Shown: positions 41,525 through 51,086 of the stretch, piece by piece
Numbering within the stretch: the first letter of the stretch is position 1
Layout of the letters: every line of letters starts with the position of its first letter
NCBI GenBank assembly: GCA_014237395.1
Contig: JABZFP010000031.1
Location: 1-64,000 of the forward strand
From: Desulfobacteraceae bacterium
Lineage (GTDB): Bacteria; Desulfobacterota; Desulfobacteria; Desulfobacterales; UBA5852
Direction: 5' to 3'
DNA: 64,000 nucleotides
Made by a program: the position numbers and the translations under genes
The notes under the pieces: model-generated
The model's input: only the letters and a program-made list of their open reading frames with translations
What the model was told of the DNA's origin: nothing
Database searches by the model: none

Positions 41525-41569
41525 AAACCGGAATGGGGGCCCTAAACGGCCCGCATTCCGGTTTTTTTG
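41525..41569 (+). terminator. Terminator after degP
   Basis: AAACCGGAATG (41525-41535) pairs with CATTCCGGTTT (41554-41564), with GGGCC/GGCCC pairs inside, followed by seven Ts. Confidence 0.88.
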
Positions 41570-41645
41570 CGTCTCCATCAAAGCTGTCCTGAAATCAAAT
41601 GGACAACTTGGGAAAGACGGCACAAAAAAAAGCGTCTATTGCCTG

Positions 41646-41703
41646 CTATCTCGGTAGGGCCGCCGCCCAAAAAAACAGCATGTCACTGGGCCTACTGAGA
41701 TAG
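41646..41703. repeat. Inverted repeat after the SDR gene
   Basis: Arms of 16 bases (41646-41661 and 41688-41703, around TATCTC and GAGATA) match with two mismatches about a 26-base loop containing seven As. On the minus strand it follows the SDR stop and gives a T-run inside the loop, so it may end that message. A direct repeat ACAGCATGT lies in and next to it. Confidence 0.45.
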
Positions 41704-41716
41704 ACAGCATGTTTTC

Positions 41717-42487
41717 CTATCCTTCTGGAAATTTGTGGCGTAGACGCTGCATGGCCTTGATCCAGCGGTCATGATCGGCGGCCTTGTGCTGGAAGTAGTG
41801 CTGCACCTCGGGATGGGGCAGGGCCAGGAAGCGTTTTTCAGCCAGCGCCTGCACGGCGACGTTTGCCACTTCCGCCGGCGTGAGGACACCGTCCAAGCCG
41901 GCCACCCCGCCGTCCGCCACCCCATCGAGCATCGTCGTGCGAACGGCCTGCGGACAGACCACAGTGACCTGGATGCCCTGATGACCGTGGCTGATCGCCA
42001 GCCATTCGGCGAACCCCAGCGCGGCGTGTTTGCTTACGGTGTAGGTGACGGCTCCGATCTGGCTGAGAAGCCCCGCTGCGGAAACCGTGTTTAGAAATGC
42101 ACCGCCACCGCGGGCGATCATGCCCGGCAAGCAGGCGCGCGCGGCGTGGACATGGGCCATGAGGTTGATGTCCATGACCCGCTGCCAGGTATCATCGGAT
42201 GCTTCCAAGCCGCCTTTCACGAGAATGCCGGCGTTGGCGCAATAGAGATCGACGCGTCCGAAACGTTTTTCGGTATCCTGCACCACTTGTTTCACCGCGT
42301 TAAAATCGCTAACGTCGCAGACAGCGGCCAAACCGCCGATCTCGTCGGCAACGCGACGAATTCCCTGGGCGTCGATATCGCAAACAACGACGGCTGCCGC
42401 GTTTTCATCCTGGAATCGTTTAGCGAGGGCTCGGCCGATACCGCCGGCAGCTCCTGTGACAATAACAACTTTTCCTTTTATATGCAT
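41717..42487 (-). CDS. Short-chain dehydrogenase/reductase
   Basis: 256 residues from the ATG at 42487; the frame is open for 50 codons further upstream but that part has no SDR character and overlaps the intergenic region. NADP/NAD motif TGAAGGIGRA, NAG (CANAGIL), catalytic Ser and Y-x3-K (YTVSKHAA) are present. The aspartate at the end of the second strand (CDIDAQ) favours NAD. Substrate is unknown. It follows the dicarboxylate symporter gene by 43 bp on the same strand. Confidence 0.9.
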   Translation of the reverse strand: MHIKGKVVIVTGAAGGIGRALAKRFQDENAAAVVVCDIDAQGIRRVADEIGGLAAVCDVSDFNAVKQVVQDTEKRFGRVDLYCANAGILVKGGLEASDDTWQRVMDINLMAHVHAARACLPGMIARGGGAFLNTVSAAGLLSQIGAVTYTVSKHAALGFAEWLAISHGHQGIQVTVVCPQAVRTTMLDGVADGGVAGLDGVLTPAEVANVAVQALAEKRFLALPHPEVQHYFQHKAADHDRWIKAMQRLRHKFPEG

Positions 42488-42530
42488 GGTTTTCCAATTT
42501 CTGCTTTGGTGGCAATGACAAATCATCGCA

Positions 42531-43862
42531 TCATGGATTTTCCGGTGACATATCCAAAACGGATCCCTTTGAAGGGGAGGGAGGGGGGGCGTCGCCCCAT
42601 TTTGACATATCCATTTGATTCTCGGATTTGGCGACAAGACAGGTGACGGTCAGGTCCCCGGTGACGTTGCAGGCCGTCCGTCCCATATCCAGCAGGGCGT
42701 CGATACCGAAGATCATGGCATAGGCCATGGCCACGGGTGATCCCGGTTCCACCTTCAGCCCCACCGATTCGAGCACCATCATCAGCATGATGGCACCGGC
42801 GCCGGGCACCCCCGCTGTGCCGATGGAGGCCAGCAGCGAGGTGGCGATAATGGTCATCTGCTGGGCGAAGGTCAGCGGGGCGCCTATGGCAAACCCGACG
42901 AAAATGGCGCAGACGCCTTGGTAGATGGCTGTTCCGTCCATATTGATGGTGGCCCCCAGGGGAAGGGAAAAGGAGTAAACGCCCTGGGAGATGCCCATTT
43001 TCTGGCCGGCTGTTTCCATGCTCACCGGCAAGGTCCCGCCGCTGCTGCGGGTGACGAAGGCGGTGACGATCGCCTCTTTTGCTTTGCTGAAAAAGGCCAG
43101 CGGGGACAAACCATAGATCAGCAGCAAGCCGCCGTAGACCACCAGCATATGTCCGACAAACGCCAGATAGATCGCCAGGGTCGTCCACCCCAACGGGCCG
43201 AAGGCCTCGGCGCCCTGTTTGCCGAAAACGTCCGCGATCAGGGCAAACACGCCGATGGGGGCATACTGCAGGATCCAGTGCACCACCATGTACATGATTT
43301 CGGCACCGCCGTTGAAAAAGCGGAACACGGTTTCACCGGACTCTTGAACCTTCTCATCTTCATTGTTTCGGGCATAGGCCAGACCAATGCCGAAAAGGAG
43401 ACAACAGAAGATCACCGGCAGCACATTGCCATCGGTAATGGCACCAAAAGGATTGACCGGCACCACGTTTATCAGGGTGTCGATGAGCGATGGCGTCGCC
43501 ACATCGGCTTTGACACCCTCTGCCGCCGTTGCGGCGATGGTCATGCCTTTACCCGGCTGGAAGATATTGCCGCAGATCAGGCCGAAACCCACCGCGAAAC
43601 CGGTGGTGACCAAATAGATCATCAGGGCTTTGACGCCCACCCGTCCCAGCTGTGCCGGGTGAACACTGGCGGCGCCGACGGTCAGTGTGAAAATGATGAC
43701 CGGCATGACGATCATTTTGAGCAGGCGGATGAAAATTTCGCCGAAAGGCGTGACCCACGCCATGGCCGGACCGAAGGCCAGTCCGCAGACCGCCCCTAAA
43801 ACCAGCCCTAAAAGGATGCGCACCAGCAGGTTGGATTTGAAGTACCAGTCCAATAGTTTCAT
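42531..43862 (-). CDS. Dicarboxylate/amino acid:cation symporter (DAACS family)
   Basis: 443 residues from ATG 43862, with GGAGAC upstream. The multi-helix protein has the substrate and sodium loops SSGGTLPVSM, the NMDGTAIYQGV motif and the MGRTACNVTGD motif typical of GltP/DctA. It imports glutamate, aspartate or C4-dicarboxylates with Na+ or H+. Its tail (MDMSKWGD...LDMSPENP) carries two copies of the same DNA word, TGACATATCCA (42546, 42603), and looks like a locally duplicated end. A binding-protein gene lies 54 bp upstream. Confidence 0.93.
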   Translation of the reverse strand: MKLLDWYFKSNLLVRILLGLVLGAVCGLAFGPAMAWVTPFGEIFIRLLKMIVMPVIIFTLTVGAASVHPAQLGRVGVKALMIYLVTTGFAVGFGLICGNIFQPGKGMTIAATAAEGVKADVATPSLIDTLINVVPVNPFGAITDGNVLPVIFCCLLFGIGLAYARNNEDEKVQESGETVFRFFNGGAEIMYMVVHWILQYAPIGVFALIADVFGKQGAEAFGPLGWTTLAIYLAFVGHMLVVYGGLLLIYGLSPLAFFSKAKEAIVTAFVTRSSGGTLPVSMETAGQKMGISQGVYSFSLPLGATINMDGTAIYQGVCAIFVGFAIGAPLTFAQQMTIIATSLLASIGTAGVPGAGAIMLMMVLESVGLKVEPGSPVAMAYAMIFGIDALLDMGRTACNVTGDLTVTCLVAKSENQMDMSKWGDAPPPSPSKGSVLDMSPENP

Positions 43863-43916
43863 ACAGGTCTCCTCATCGGGGTCAACGCCCTGGCGATCAG
43901 CGCCAAGCAAACGATT

Positions 43917-44840
43917 CTATTCATAGTTCGCGCCTTTCTCCTGATAGGCTTTGCGGCGCTGTTCGATCATGGCCTTCTTGTTGGCGATAAAACGGTTCTG
44001 CAGGAATTGAGGGCGTGACAGGCGCTCTGGGGGCATCCCCTTTTCAGCCGTCCAGGCCATTTTTTCGAAGTACTCGTGCTTGAGGAGATCCAGTGTGCCA
44101 TCGGTGCGGATCTGCTCCACAAACAGGTTGAGCCAGTTCAAGAAGTCCGGATCCCCCTTGCGGATGGCAAAGGCATAGAACTCGCGCGTAACCGGCTCGA
44201 GCAGGGCCGTGATTTTGGGATAGTGCCGAACATGGGTATTGCGCCACACCTGCACGAAGGGGGAATCCGCCACCATGGCGTCGACGTCTCCCGCGACCAT
44301 CGCATCCGCCGCCGCGTCCGCCGTGGGGTATCCCTTGATGCTGTCCATCGGGAAAAGCGCCTGGGCGAAGGCTTCATGGGTGGTGCCGGTCTTGACGCCC
44401 AGCCGGAGGCCCTCGACGCGCAGCAGGTCGAAATAGGCGCTGGCGTTCATGGGGACCTTGTCCCGCCGGACCAGGGCCGCCTGGCTGACCTCGAAATAGG
44501 GGCTGGAGAAATCGACCTGCAGCGCTCGTTCCATCGTGCGAGTCATGGCCGCCATGATGATGTCCGATTCGCCGGCCAGCAGTTTAGGGATCTGCTGATC
44601 GTAGGTGTCCGGGCGGATAAAGATCACTTTGACATCGAGTATCTCGCCCATGAGATGGGCCAGGTCCACGTCCAGTCCGAAGACCGTACCCTCCTTTTCC
44701 ATGGAAAAGGGCGGATAATCCCGGTTCAACGAGACGGTGATCACCCCTTTTTTTTGGATTTGTTGGAGTTCACCCGCTCCGATCCCGGGTGGTAATAGCA
44801 GTATTCCCACAAGAACCAGCGCCGCAAATACGTTTTTCAT
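43917..44840 (-). CDS. Periplasmic solute-binding protein, family 3 (amino acid type)
   Basis: 307 residues with a signal peptide (residues 1-22). Opening LQQIQKKGVITVSLNRDYPPFS and GLDVDLAHLMGEIL are typical of polar-amino-acid-binding proteins. There is no permease or ATPase gene next to it, so it may feed a distant ABC transporter or act as a sensor. The neighbouring symporter and aspartase suggest aspartate or glutamate as ligand. GGGAGAC precedes the ATG. Confidence 0.88.
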   Translation of the reverse strand: MKNVFAALVLVGILLLPPGIGAGELQQIQKKGVITVSLNRDYPPFSMEKEGTVFGLDVDLAHLMGEILDVKVIFIRPDTYDQQIPKLLAGESDIIMAAMTRTMERALQVDFSSPYFEVSQAALVRRDKVPMNASAYFDLLRVEGLRLGVKTGTTHEAFAQALFPMDSIKGYPTADAAADAMVAGDVDAMVADSPFVQVWRNTHVRHYPKITALLEPVTREFYAFAIRKGDPDFLNWLNLFVEQIRTDGTLDLLKHEYFEKMAWTAEKGMPPERLSRPQFLQNRFIANKKAMIEQRRKAYQEKGANYE

Positions 44841-44962
44841 TCACGTCTCCCAAGAGGTTTTCCGGATCATTGTTGATACCAGGGCAACGCATACACAAAG
44901 ACGCTGCCAAAAGCAAAGGCAACGCTTCAGGGTCCCAATCGCCACAGTCCTTTGACCAACGG

Positions 44963-46309
44963 TCAAAGAATCGGGGCCAGCAAACGCGCTGACCGCACCG
45001 CGAGTTTGAACAGGAAGGAGCGTTCGGTATAGTCTTCCAGTTTGACAAGGCGGCTGTGGTGGAAGTCTTCTTCGAGCATTTCCGCAACAGCCCCGACGAA
45101 GGCGGCGTCATAGTTCAGGAGGGTCAGCTCGAAATTCAATCGAAAAGACCGGTTGTCCAGATTGGCCGTACCCACCGCGGCGCAGTGATGGTCCACCAGA
45201 AAGACTTTCTGGTGCAGAAAGCCGGCCGTATAGCGATAGAGGTCGATGCCCACCGGCAGGATGTTCGGGTAATACGAAAAGGACGCCAGGTGGACGGTAC
45301 GATGATCCGCTTTTTCCGGGAGCATAATCCGCACATCCACACCCCGCAGGACGGCCAGCTTGAGGGCGCTTAAAACCTGGAGGTCCGGCACGAAATAGGG
45401 GCTGGCGATCCAGATCCTTTCCCTGGCCATGTTGATGACCTGCACGAACATGAGGCCGCAGGTTTCCAGCGTATCGGCCGGTCCCGACGCCACCACCAGG
45501 GCGTCTTCCGTTCCGCCGGGGGAGGGCGTCAATGTCCAGTTCAGGTCGGGAACCCGGGAGGTGGCCCAATGCCAGTCTTCGGCAAAACAGAATTGAACGG
45601 CCTTAACGACCGGCCCCTCGATCTTGACATGGGTATCGCGCCAGTGCCCGAATCGCGGGTGGAAGTTGAGCTGGAAGTGGTTGGTTTTTCCCCGCGTGCT
45701 GTGAAAGGCGGAGACATGGATGCCGGCCTGCTGCATTTCCCGCAGGTAGTTGCCCGGCAACTGGTAGCTGCCGATTTCGTCGTAAAGAAAAAAGACGCTG
45801 ATCCCATCCTGTGCTTTCCGGATCAGGCGATCCTTTAGCCGACGACCGAGGTGATCGTCATTGACGATGTAGAATTCTACCAGGATATAGGACCGGGCGG
45901 CCGCGATATCTTCGAACAGACGGTCGAAGGTCTCCTGGCCATTGATGAGTAGCCGGCTTTGGTTGAAACCGAGGATGGGCATGCCGGCCAGTTTCACCAG
46001 GGCGGCATTGGCCTCCGATATGGATTTTCGCGTCAGGTTTTGGTTGTCCGCTTCCAGCTGCAAGGTATCGCTGAGATGATGAATCACGGCATCCCGCCGG
46101 TTGCGCATACGGACATAGCCTTGAAACTTGTTACGGCCGAAAACCGCATACAACCCAAGGGTGATAAACGGCAGGGTCACCAGCGCAATGGCCCAGGCCG
46201 CTGCCCCCTGGGAGGTACGGGCGTTCATCACGGCATGCACGGCGGCCAGGATACCCAGAATTTCCACCAGCAGAACCGTAATGGCAAGGAGCGTTATGAT
46301 CGTATCCAT
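44963..46309 (-). CDS. Cardiolipin synthase-like protein lacking its first HKD motif
   Basis: 448 residues with two N-terminal membrane helices, as in ClsA. The second HKD motif is intact (H366, K368, D373). The expected first HKD motif is absent: the text runs from the strand LNF at ~214-216 directly to HPRFGHWRDTHVKIEGP, which normally follows it. About 30 residues are missing in frame, which agrees with the short length (usual ~480). Phospholipase-D-type enzymes need both motifs, so activity is doubtful unless it dimerises. Its ATG shares one base with the aspartase stop. Confidence 0.8.
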   Translation of the reverse strand: MDTIITLLAITVLLVEILGILAAVHAVMNARTSQGAAAWAIALVTLPFITLGLYAVFGRNKFQGYVRMRNRRDAVIHHLSDTLQLEADNQNLTRKSISEANAALVKLAGMPILGFNQSRLLINGQETFDRLFEDIAAARSYILVEFYIVNDDHLGRRLKDRLIRKAQDGISVFFLYDEIGSYQLPGNYLREMQQAGIHVSAFHSTRGKTNHFQLNFHPRFGHWRDTHVKIEGPVVKAVQFCFAEDWHWATSRVPDLNWTLTPSPGGTEDALVVASGPADTLETCGLMFVQVINMARERIWIASPYFVPDLQVLSALKLAVLRGVDVRIMLPEKADHRTVHLASFSYYPNILPVGIDLYRYTAGFLHQKVFLVDHHCAAVGTANLDNRSFRLNFELTLLNYDAAFVGAVAEMLEEDFHHSRLVKLEDYTERSFLFKLAVRSARLLAPIL

Positions 46310-48183
46310 CAGGCTCCGGGGATTTGCCGCGGATCGGTCATGTTTTCGGGTTTGAGCATCTCGTCGAGCTGTTCCTTGGACAGCCAGCCCTTTTCGAGGA
46401 CCAGGTCGTAGACGTTGCCGCCGGTCTTGAGGGCCTCCTTGGCAATGGATGCGGAGCGTTCATAGCCCAGCACCGGGTTGAGGGCGGTCACCAGGCCGAT
46501 GCTGCGTTCCACATAGCCCCGGCAGACGTCGCGGTTGGCGGTAATCCCGCTGATGCAGCGGCTGGTGAGGGTGATGCAGGCATTCTTGAGAATCATCAGC
46601 CCGTGCAGCAGGTCGTAGGCCATGACCGGTTCGGCCATGTTGAGTTCCAGTTCGCTGGCTTCGGCGGCCATTGAAACCACGGCGTCGTAACCGATGATCT
46701 GGTAGCAGATCTGGTTGACCAGTTCAGGCATGACCGGATTGACCTTGCCCGGCATGATGGAAGAACCCGGCTGCATGGGAGGGAGATTGATTTCGTTCAG
46801 TCCGCAGCGCGGACCCGAAGACAGCCAGCGCAGGTCGTTGCAGATCTTGGAGATCTGCACGGCGGCGCGTTTGAGGGTGCCCGACATCTGGGCGAAAGCC
46901 CCGCAGTCCTGGGTGGCTTCCACCAGATTGTCAGCCTTCTGGACGGGCAGCCCGCTGACTTCCCGCAGCTTTTTGGTGACCAGATCGGCATAACCCGGCG
47001 GGCTGTTCAGCCCGGTGCCGATGGCCGTGGCCCCCATGTTGATGAGAAGAAATTCTTCGGAATTGCGTTTCAGGGCATCCATGGCGCTGTCGATCATTTC
47101 GGCGTAGGCGCTGAACTCCTGTCCCAGGGTCATGGGCACGGCATCCTGGTTCTCGGTGCGCCCCATTTTCAGCACATCGACAAATTCCCTGCCCTTGGCG
47201 GCCAGGGCCGTTTTAAGCCCCTTCATGGCGCCGAGCAGTTCCTTGAGGGAAAGGATGACGGCAAGTTTGATCGCTGTCGGGTAAGCGTCATTGGTGGACT
47301 GGGAGCAGTTGACATGGTCGTTGGGGTGCAGGTGCTCGTATTGTCCTTTGGCATGGCCCAGGATTTCCAGCCCCCGATTGGCGATGACCTCGTTGGCATT
47401 CATGTTGGTGGAAGTTCCCGCCCCGCCCTGGAACATGTCCACCACGAAATGGTCGTGAAGCTTTCCGGCGAGCAGTTCGTCGCAGGCCTTGCAGATAGCT
47501 TGCATCTTCTCTTTATCCATGACGCCCAGGGCATGGTTGGCTTGGGCGGCGGCTTTTTTAACAAAGGCCAGGGCCTCGATCATGTGCTGGAAATTATTGA
47601 GCCGTACACCGGAAATGGCGAAATTTTCGATGGCACGTTGGGTTTGGACGCCGTAATAGACGGATTCGGGAAGTTCCCTTTCGCCGAGGGAGTCGTGTTC
47701 GATCCTCACGCCCTGCGTTAGTTCGACCGGGCTTTTGACGCCGGCCAGCTGTTCGGATACGACACGCAGGCGCTCACTGATGCGCCGCGAGGTGCGGGCC
47801 ACGATGCGGAAAAAGATTTCCGGCTTCTGTTTGCGAAAGGCTGCGATTTTATCGGTGGAAATCTGCCAGACCACAGCCCCGTGCCGTGCAAAGGCACCGG
47901 TGGAATGCGCGGTCTCGTCGATCAGGGCGCTCTCGCTGATCAAGGCCCCGGGTCCCAGAACAGCCACCTGCCGGCTCGTGCCGTGCAGCCCGCGGGTGAT
48001 GATGACCTCGCCTTCCAGTATCGTCCCGGCCCATAGGCGTGGTGTGGATTCATGAAACAGCCACTCTTCGGCCGCATAGACTTTCTTCTGCCCCTGGGCA
48101 AAGAAATTTCGCATATCTTCCGGCGAGATGCCCGCGCTGTAAGCGGCTTCCTGAAGGATAAGTTTGAGATTCTGGGGACTCAT
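46309..48183 (-). CDS. aspA: Aspartate ammonia-lyase fused to N-terminal cyclic-nucleotide-binding-like domain
   Basis: 624 residues from ATG 48183 (AGGAG upstream). Residues ~25-145 look like a cNMP-binding domain (LEGEVIITRG, VLGPGALISESALIDETAHSTGAF), but the usual phosphate-binding Arg is His. Residues ~155-624 are aspartase, with GAGTSTNMNANEVIANR, the signature GSSIMPGKVNP and the active-site loop. It deaminates aspartate to fumarate plus ammonia in the cytoplasm. The dcuA gene lies 94 bp upstream on the same strand, and cls follows with a one-base overlap. Aspartases are normally about 470-480 residues. Confidence 0.92.
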   Translation of the reverse strand: MSPQNLKLILQEAAYSAGISPEDMRNFFAQGQKKVYAAEEWLFHESTPRLWAGTILEGEVIITRGLHGTSRQVAVLGPGALISESALIDETAHSTGAFARHGAVVWQISTDKIAAFRKQKPEIFFRIVARTSRRISERLRVVSEQLAGVKSPVELTQGVRIEHDSLGERELPESVYYGVQTQRAIENFAISGVRLNNFQHMIEALAFVKKAAAQANHALGVMDKEKMQAICKACDELLAGKLHDHFVVDMFQGGAGTSTNMNANEVIANRGLEILGHAKGQYEHLHPNDHVNCSQSTNDAYPTAIKLAVILSLKELLGAMKGLKTALAAKGREFVDVLKMGRTENQDAVPMTLGQEFSAYAEMIDSAMDALKRNSEEFLLINMGATAIGTGLNSPPGYADLVTKKLREVSGLPVQKADNLVEATQDCGAFAQMSGTLKRAAVQISKICNDLRWLSSGPRCGLNEINLPPMQPGSSIMPGKVNPVMPELVNQICYQIIGYDAVVSMAAEASELELNMAEPVMAYDLLHGLMILKNACITLTSRCISGITANRDVCRGYVERSIGLVTALNPVLGYERSASIAKEALKTGGNVYDLVLEKGWLSKEQLDEMLKPENMTDPRQIPGA

Positions 48184-48277
48184 GGCAATTTCTCCTTTGG
48201 GAAATAGATGCTCAATATTATAGTGAAGAAAAGCGCGCACGCTTTCCCGGTCATGTGATCCAGGCGTTGCAGGTGGT

Positions 48278-49582
48278 CTAAATCACCATCGGGGCAATTA
48301 AAAATCCCAATACGACCGCCAGGGCGATCGTCGTTACCCCGGGGATCAGGAACGGGTGGTCGAAGACGTATTTGCCGATGCGGGTCGAGCCCGTGTCGTC
48401 GAATTCCACCGCCGCCAGCAGGGTCGGGTAGGTCGGCAATACGAACAGGGAACCGACCGCCGCAAAGGACGCAATGGCCGACACCGGGCTGATGCCCAGG
48501 GCCAGGGCGGCCGGCATCAGAGCCCGGGTGGTGGCGGCCTGGGAGTAGAGCAGCATGGCGGCGAAGAACAGCACTACCGCCAGCAGCCAGGGTTTGGTTT
48601 CGAGGATGGATCCGGCCACCACGTTGATCTGGTCGATGTGCGCCGCGACGAAGGTTGTGCCCAGCCAGGCCACGCCCAGCACGCAGATACAGGCACTCAT
48701 GCCGGACTTGAAGGTGGCCGCATTTAAAACGTCATTGGTCTTGATTTTACAGAGCAGGGCGATCAGGGCCGCCACGGTCAACATGATGGTCATGATGGCC
48801 TCATCCCGCGGCAGAACCGGGTCGGTGATCAGGCCCACATTTTTACTGATGGCCGAGGCGTAGCAGACCACAAAAATCAATCCCAGCAGGAAGATCAGCA
48901 CCGAGGTCTTGGCCCCAGGTTTGATCTCACGTGTCTGGCCTTCCGATGGTTTTTTCACCAGTCCCTGGGCCAGGCGTTCCTGATAGACCGGATCGTCCTT
49001 GAGATCCTTGCCCAGAAAATTAGTGACGACTGCCCCGAGCATGCAGGCGGTAAACGAACTGGGGATACTGATCATCAGTAGTTGGAGATAGCTGACACCC
49101 AGTTTCTCCAACTCACTGGAAAAGAAGATGACGGCCGCTGAAATGGGCGAGGCCGTGATGGCAATCTGGGAGGCCACCGTGGCGATAGCCAACGGGCGGG
49201 AGGGCCGAATCCCTTTTTCTTTGGCAATTTCCGCAATCACCGGCAGGGTGGAGAAAGCCGTGAGCCCGGTACCGGCAAAGACGGTCATGGTATAGGTCAC
49301 CACCGGTGCCAGAAAGGTGATATATTTAGGGTTGCTGCGCAGGATTTTTTCCGCCAGAAACACCATATAATCCAGCCCGCCGGCCACCTGCATGGCAGCG
49401 ATGGCGGCGATGACGGACATGATGATCAGGATGACATCAATTGGAATGCTGCCCGGTTTGAGGCCGAATCCCAGCGCCAGCACCAGCACGCCGAAGCCTC
49501 CGGCAAACCCGATGCCGATGCTCCCCAGACGGGCACCCAGCCAGATGAAGAACAAAACAACCAGAAGTTCGATGATCCACAT
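48278..49582 (-). CDS. dcuA: Anaerobic C4-dicarboxylate transporter
   Basis: 434 residues, about ten to twelve membrane helices. WIIELLVVLFFIWLGARLGSI at the start and the internal ASQIAITASPISAAV are typical of DcuA/DcuB. It exchanges aspartate, fumarate, malate and succinate. Just upstream of the aspartase gene, it would bring in aspartate or export succinate. AAAGGA precedes the ATG. DcuA versus DcuB cannot be settled by eye. Confidence 0.93.
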   Translation of the reverse strand: MWIIELLVVLFFIWLGARLGSIGIGFAGGFGVLVLALGFGLKPGSIPIDVILIIMSVIAAIAAMQVAGGLDYMVFLAEKILRSNPKYITFLAPVVTYTMTVFAGTGLTAFSTLPVIAEIAKEKGIRPSRPLAIATVASQIAITASPISAAVIFFSSELEKLGVSYLQLLMISIPSSFTACMLGAVVTNFLGKDLKDDPVYQERLAQGLVKKPSEGQTREIKPGAKTSVLIFLLGLIFVVCYASAISKNVGLITDPVLPRDEAIMTIMLTVAALIALLCKIKTNDVLNAATFKSGMSACICVLGVAWLGTTFVAAHIDQINVVAGSILETKPWLLAVVLFFAAMLLYSQAATTRALMPAALALGISPVSAIASFAAVGSLFVLPTYPTLLAAVEFDDTGSTRIGKYVFDHPFLIPGVTTIALAVVLGFLIAPMVI

Positions 49583-49653
49583 CGTTTTTTCCTTTCGGTA
49601 GGTCGATCGGCAAACGATTCAATGCTATCGTTACCACGGCGATCCGTTTTGTT

Positions 49654-50166
49654 TCAGGGAAGGCGGTAGGTTCCGGAAATGTTTTCCGTGTGTCCCGTCA
49701 GCGTGTCGGTATCCTCGTTGATGAACACCGAAGTCCAGGTAAACGTGAAGGACCCCGTGATGCCTTCCAGCTCCTCCGTGCCGCCGATGATCTCTCCTTT
49801 CACCAGCACGCCTTCTTCCAGCGGCTGACCGTCCATCACGATGAAGACCTTTTGCCCCTCCAGGCCGCGCCAGGCGCAGCGCGCGGTGCTGCCGGTCTGG
49901 GCATCCCACAGGCCGGAGCACTCCGACCAGAAATCGGCCACGTCGCCGAGTCCGTTTTTGAGATTGACATGCCCCTTCACGCTGTAGGTAAACACGGCGC
50001 GGCCTTCGGCGAAATCCTGAGACTGCCGTTTGCCACTGGCAATCCATGTGCCCGTGAAGATGCCCTCTTCGGCGGCCGCGGCAAACGACGGTGCCATAAA
50101 AACGGCGAAGGCCAGGAGAAGCACACCATAATGTCGTCCTTTGACACGCAAACCATACTTCGACAT
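49654..50166 (-). CDS. Exported protein of unknown function
   Basis: 170 residues with a signal peptide (hydrophobic 14-33, AAAA-EEG). The mature part is beta-rich (FTGTWIASGKRQ, FTGTWIASG and SGTYRLP at the two ends), which may be a small lipocalin-like barrel. Two cysteines (SECSGLW, ARCAWRG) could form a disulfide. AAAGGAG precedes ATG 50166. No family recognised. Confidence 0.65.
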   Translation of the reverse strand: MSKYGLRVKGRHYGVLLLAFAVFMAPSFAAAAEEGIFTGTWIASGKRQSQDFAEGRAVFTYSVKGHVNLKNGLGDVADFWSECSGLWDAQTGSTARCAWRGLEGQKVFIVMDGQPLEEGVLVKGEIIGGTEELEGITGSFTFTWTSVFINEDTDTLTGHTENISGTYRLP

Positions 50167-50459
50167 TGTCGTCTCCTTTCAGATGGATCTTCCATGGAAC
50201 GCGTCAAGCAATGAGCGCAAATGGAAGCGATCTCGTCTTGGTGCAGTTTTCCGGAGTTGGCTCCTCGAAGGAAAATATTTTCGAATATTGGTTCGAAGGG
50301 GTATCCGGAAAATGTCTTTTAATGGTCGATTTCGGGCATGATGAAATCAGGTGATGCGAGAAAAAAAGATAACAGCGTCCTGCGAGGAGTGCAAGATTTA
50401 ATTCGTTGCGTGGTTCACGAAGAGGGAAGGCGCGTCATCGGAGGGTGATCGTGTGTCGT
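50167..50459. other. 293-bp intergenic stretch without an evident gene
   Basis: Several short frames occur but none has both a ribosome site and a protein-like composition. No strong hairpin was seen. It lies between two minus-strand genes and presumably carries the promoter of the exported protein gene. Confidence 0.4.
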
Positions 50460-50996
50460 TCAGGTCGCATTGGCCGAAAGGGTGGCCTGATCTCCATTTC
50501 TTTTCAAGGTGCGGGCGTGCCTGTCGATAATTTGCCGGCTGCCAAACCAGCCAAGGGCTTTGTTTACATCGGTAAAGAGTTTGTAGTCACGCGGCAGTTT
50601 GTTTTCCTGGGCGAAAATGAAAAAGCTGTGGAAAACACGATGGGCAGGGGTGTAGATCAGCGGCCCTTCCTCCGCGACCAAGATAACGGTTTTGCCAGGA
50701 ATCAGTCGCCCGGCCTCTCTCGCAGACTGATGAAGATAGCGGCTGAATTTGAACAGATCCATGGCGCGCATGGCATTGAGGTCGCAGCGGCGCATATCGA
50801 CGATTTCAAAAAAGGCCGGCGTAAATCGGCCGGTTTCCGCTGACTGCAGCCATTCCTCCAGATCGAAAGGACCCGTCAGGGTAAAAAGGGCCAGATCGGC
50901 CCTCTGGTCGTACGCAAAGTAGATGGCCATTTCCGGTTCATATGCTCCAAAATTTACCGTCAAGGATGTCTTGGGACGCAGGGTCTCCTTAATCAT
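50460..50996 (-). CDS. Unknown protein, STAS/SpoIIAA-like by eye
   Basis: 178 residues from ATG 50996, or 156 from ATG 50930 (MAIYFAYDQ); neither has a strong ribosome site. YDQRADLALFTLTGPFDLEEWLQS and FFEIVDMRRCDLNAMRAMDLFKFSRY resemble the strand-helix alternation of STAS-type domains. No signal or membrane segment. Function unknown. It stands alone. Confidence 0.5.
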   Translation of the reverse strand: MIKETLRPKTSLTVNFGAYEPEMAIYFAYDQRADLALFTLTGPFDLEEWLQSAETGRFTPAFFEIVDMRRCDLNAMRAMDLFKFSRYLHQSAREAGRLIPGKTVILVAEEGPLIYTPAHRVFHSFFIFAQENKLPRDYKLFTDVNKALGWFGSRQIIDRHARTLKRNGDQATLSANAT

Positions 50997-51086
50997 GGTG
51001 CCGTTAGGAATGGTTATCGTCCCCTATGCGTAGAACTTTAGGCGACTGGATTCAGGGGGGCGCTTGATTCATCTGGCCGAATGGGT

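Noticed and set aside
42488..42637. 50-codon upstream extension of the SDR frame
   Set aside because: It has no SDR character and overlaps the symporter 3' end; the Rossmann strand begins right after the ATG at 42487.
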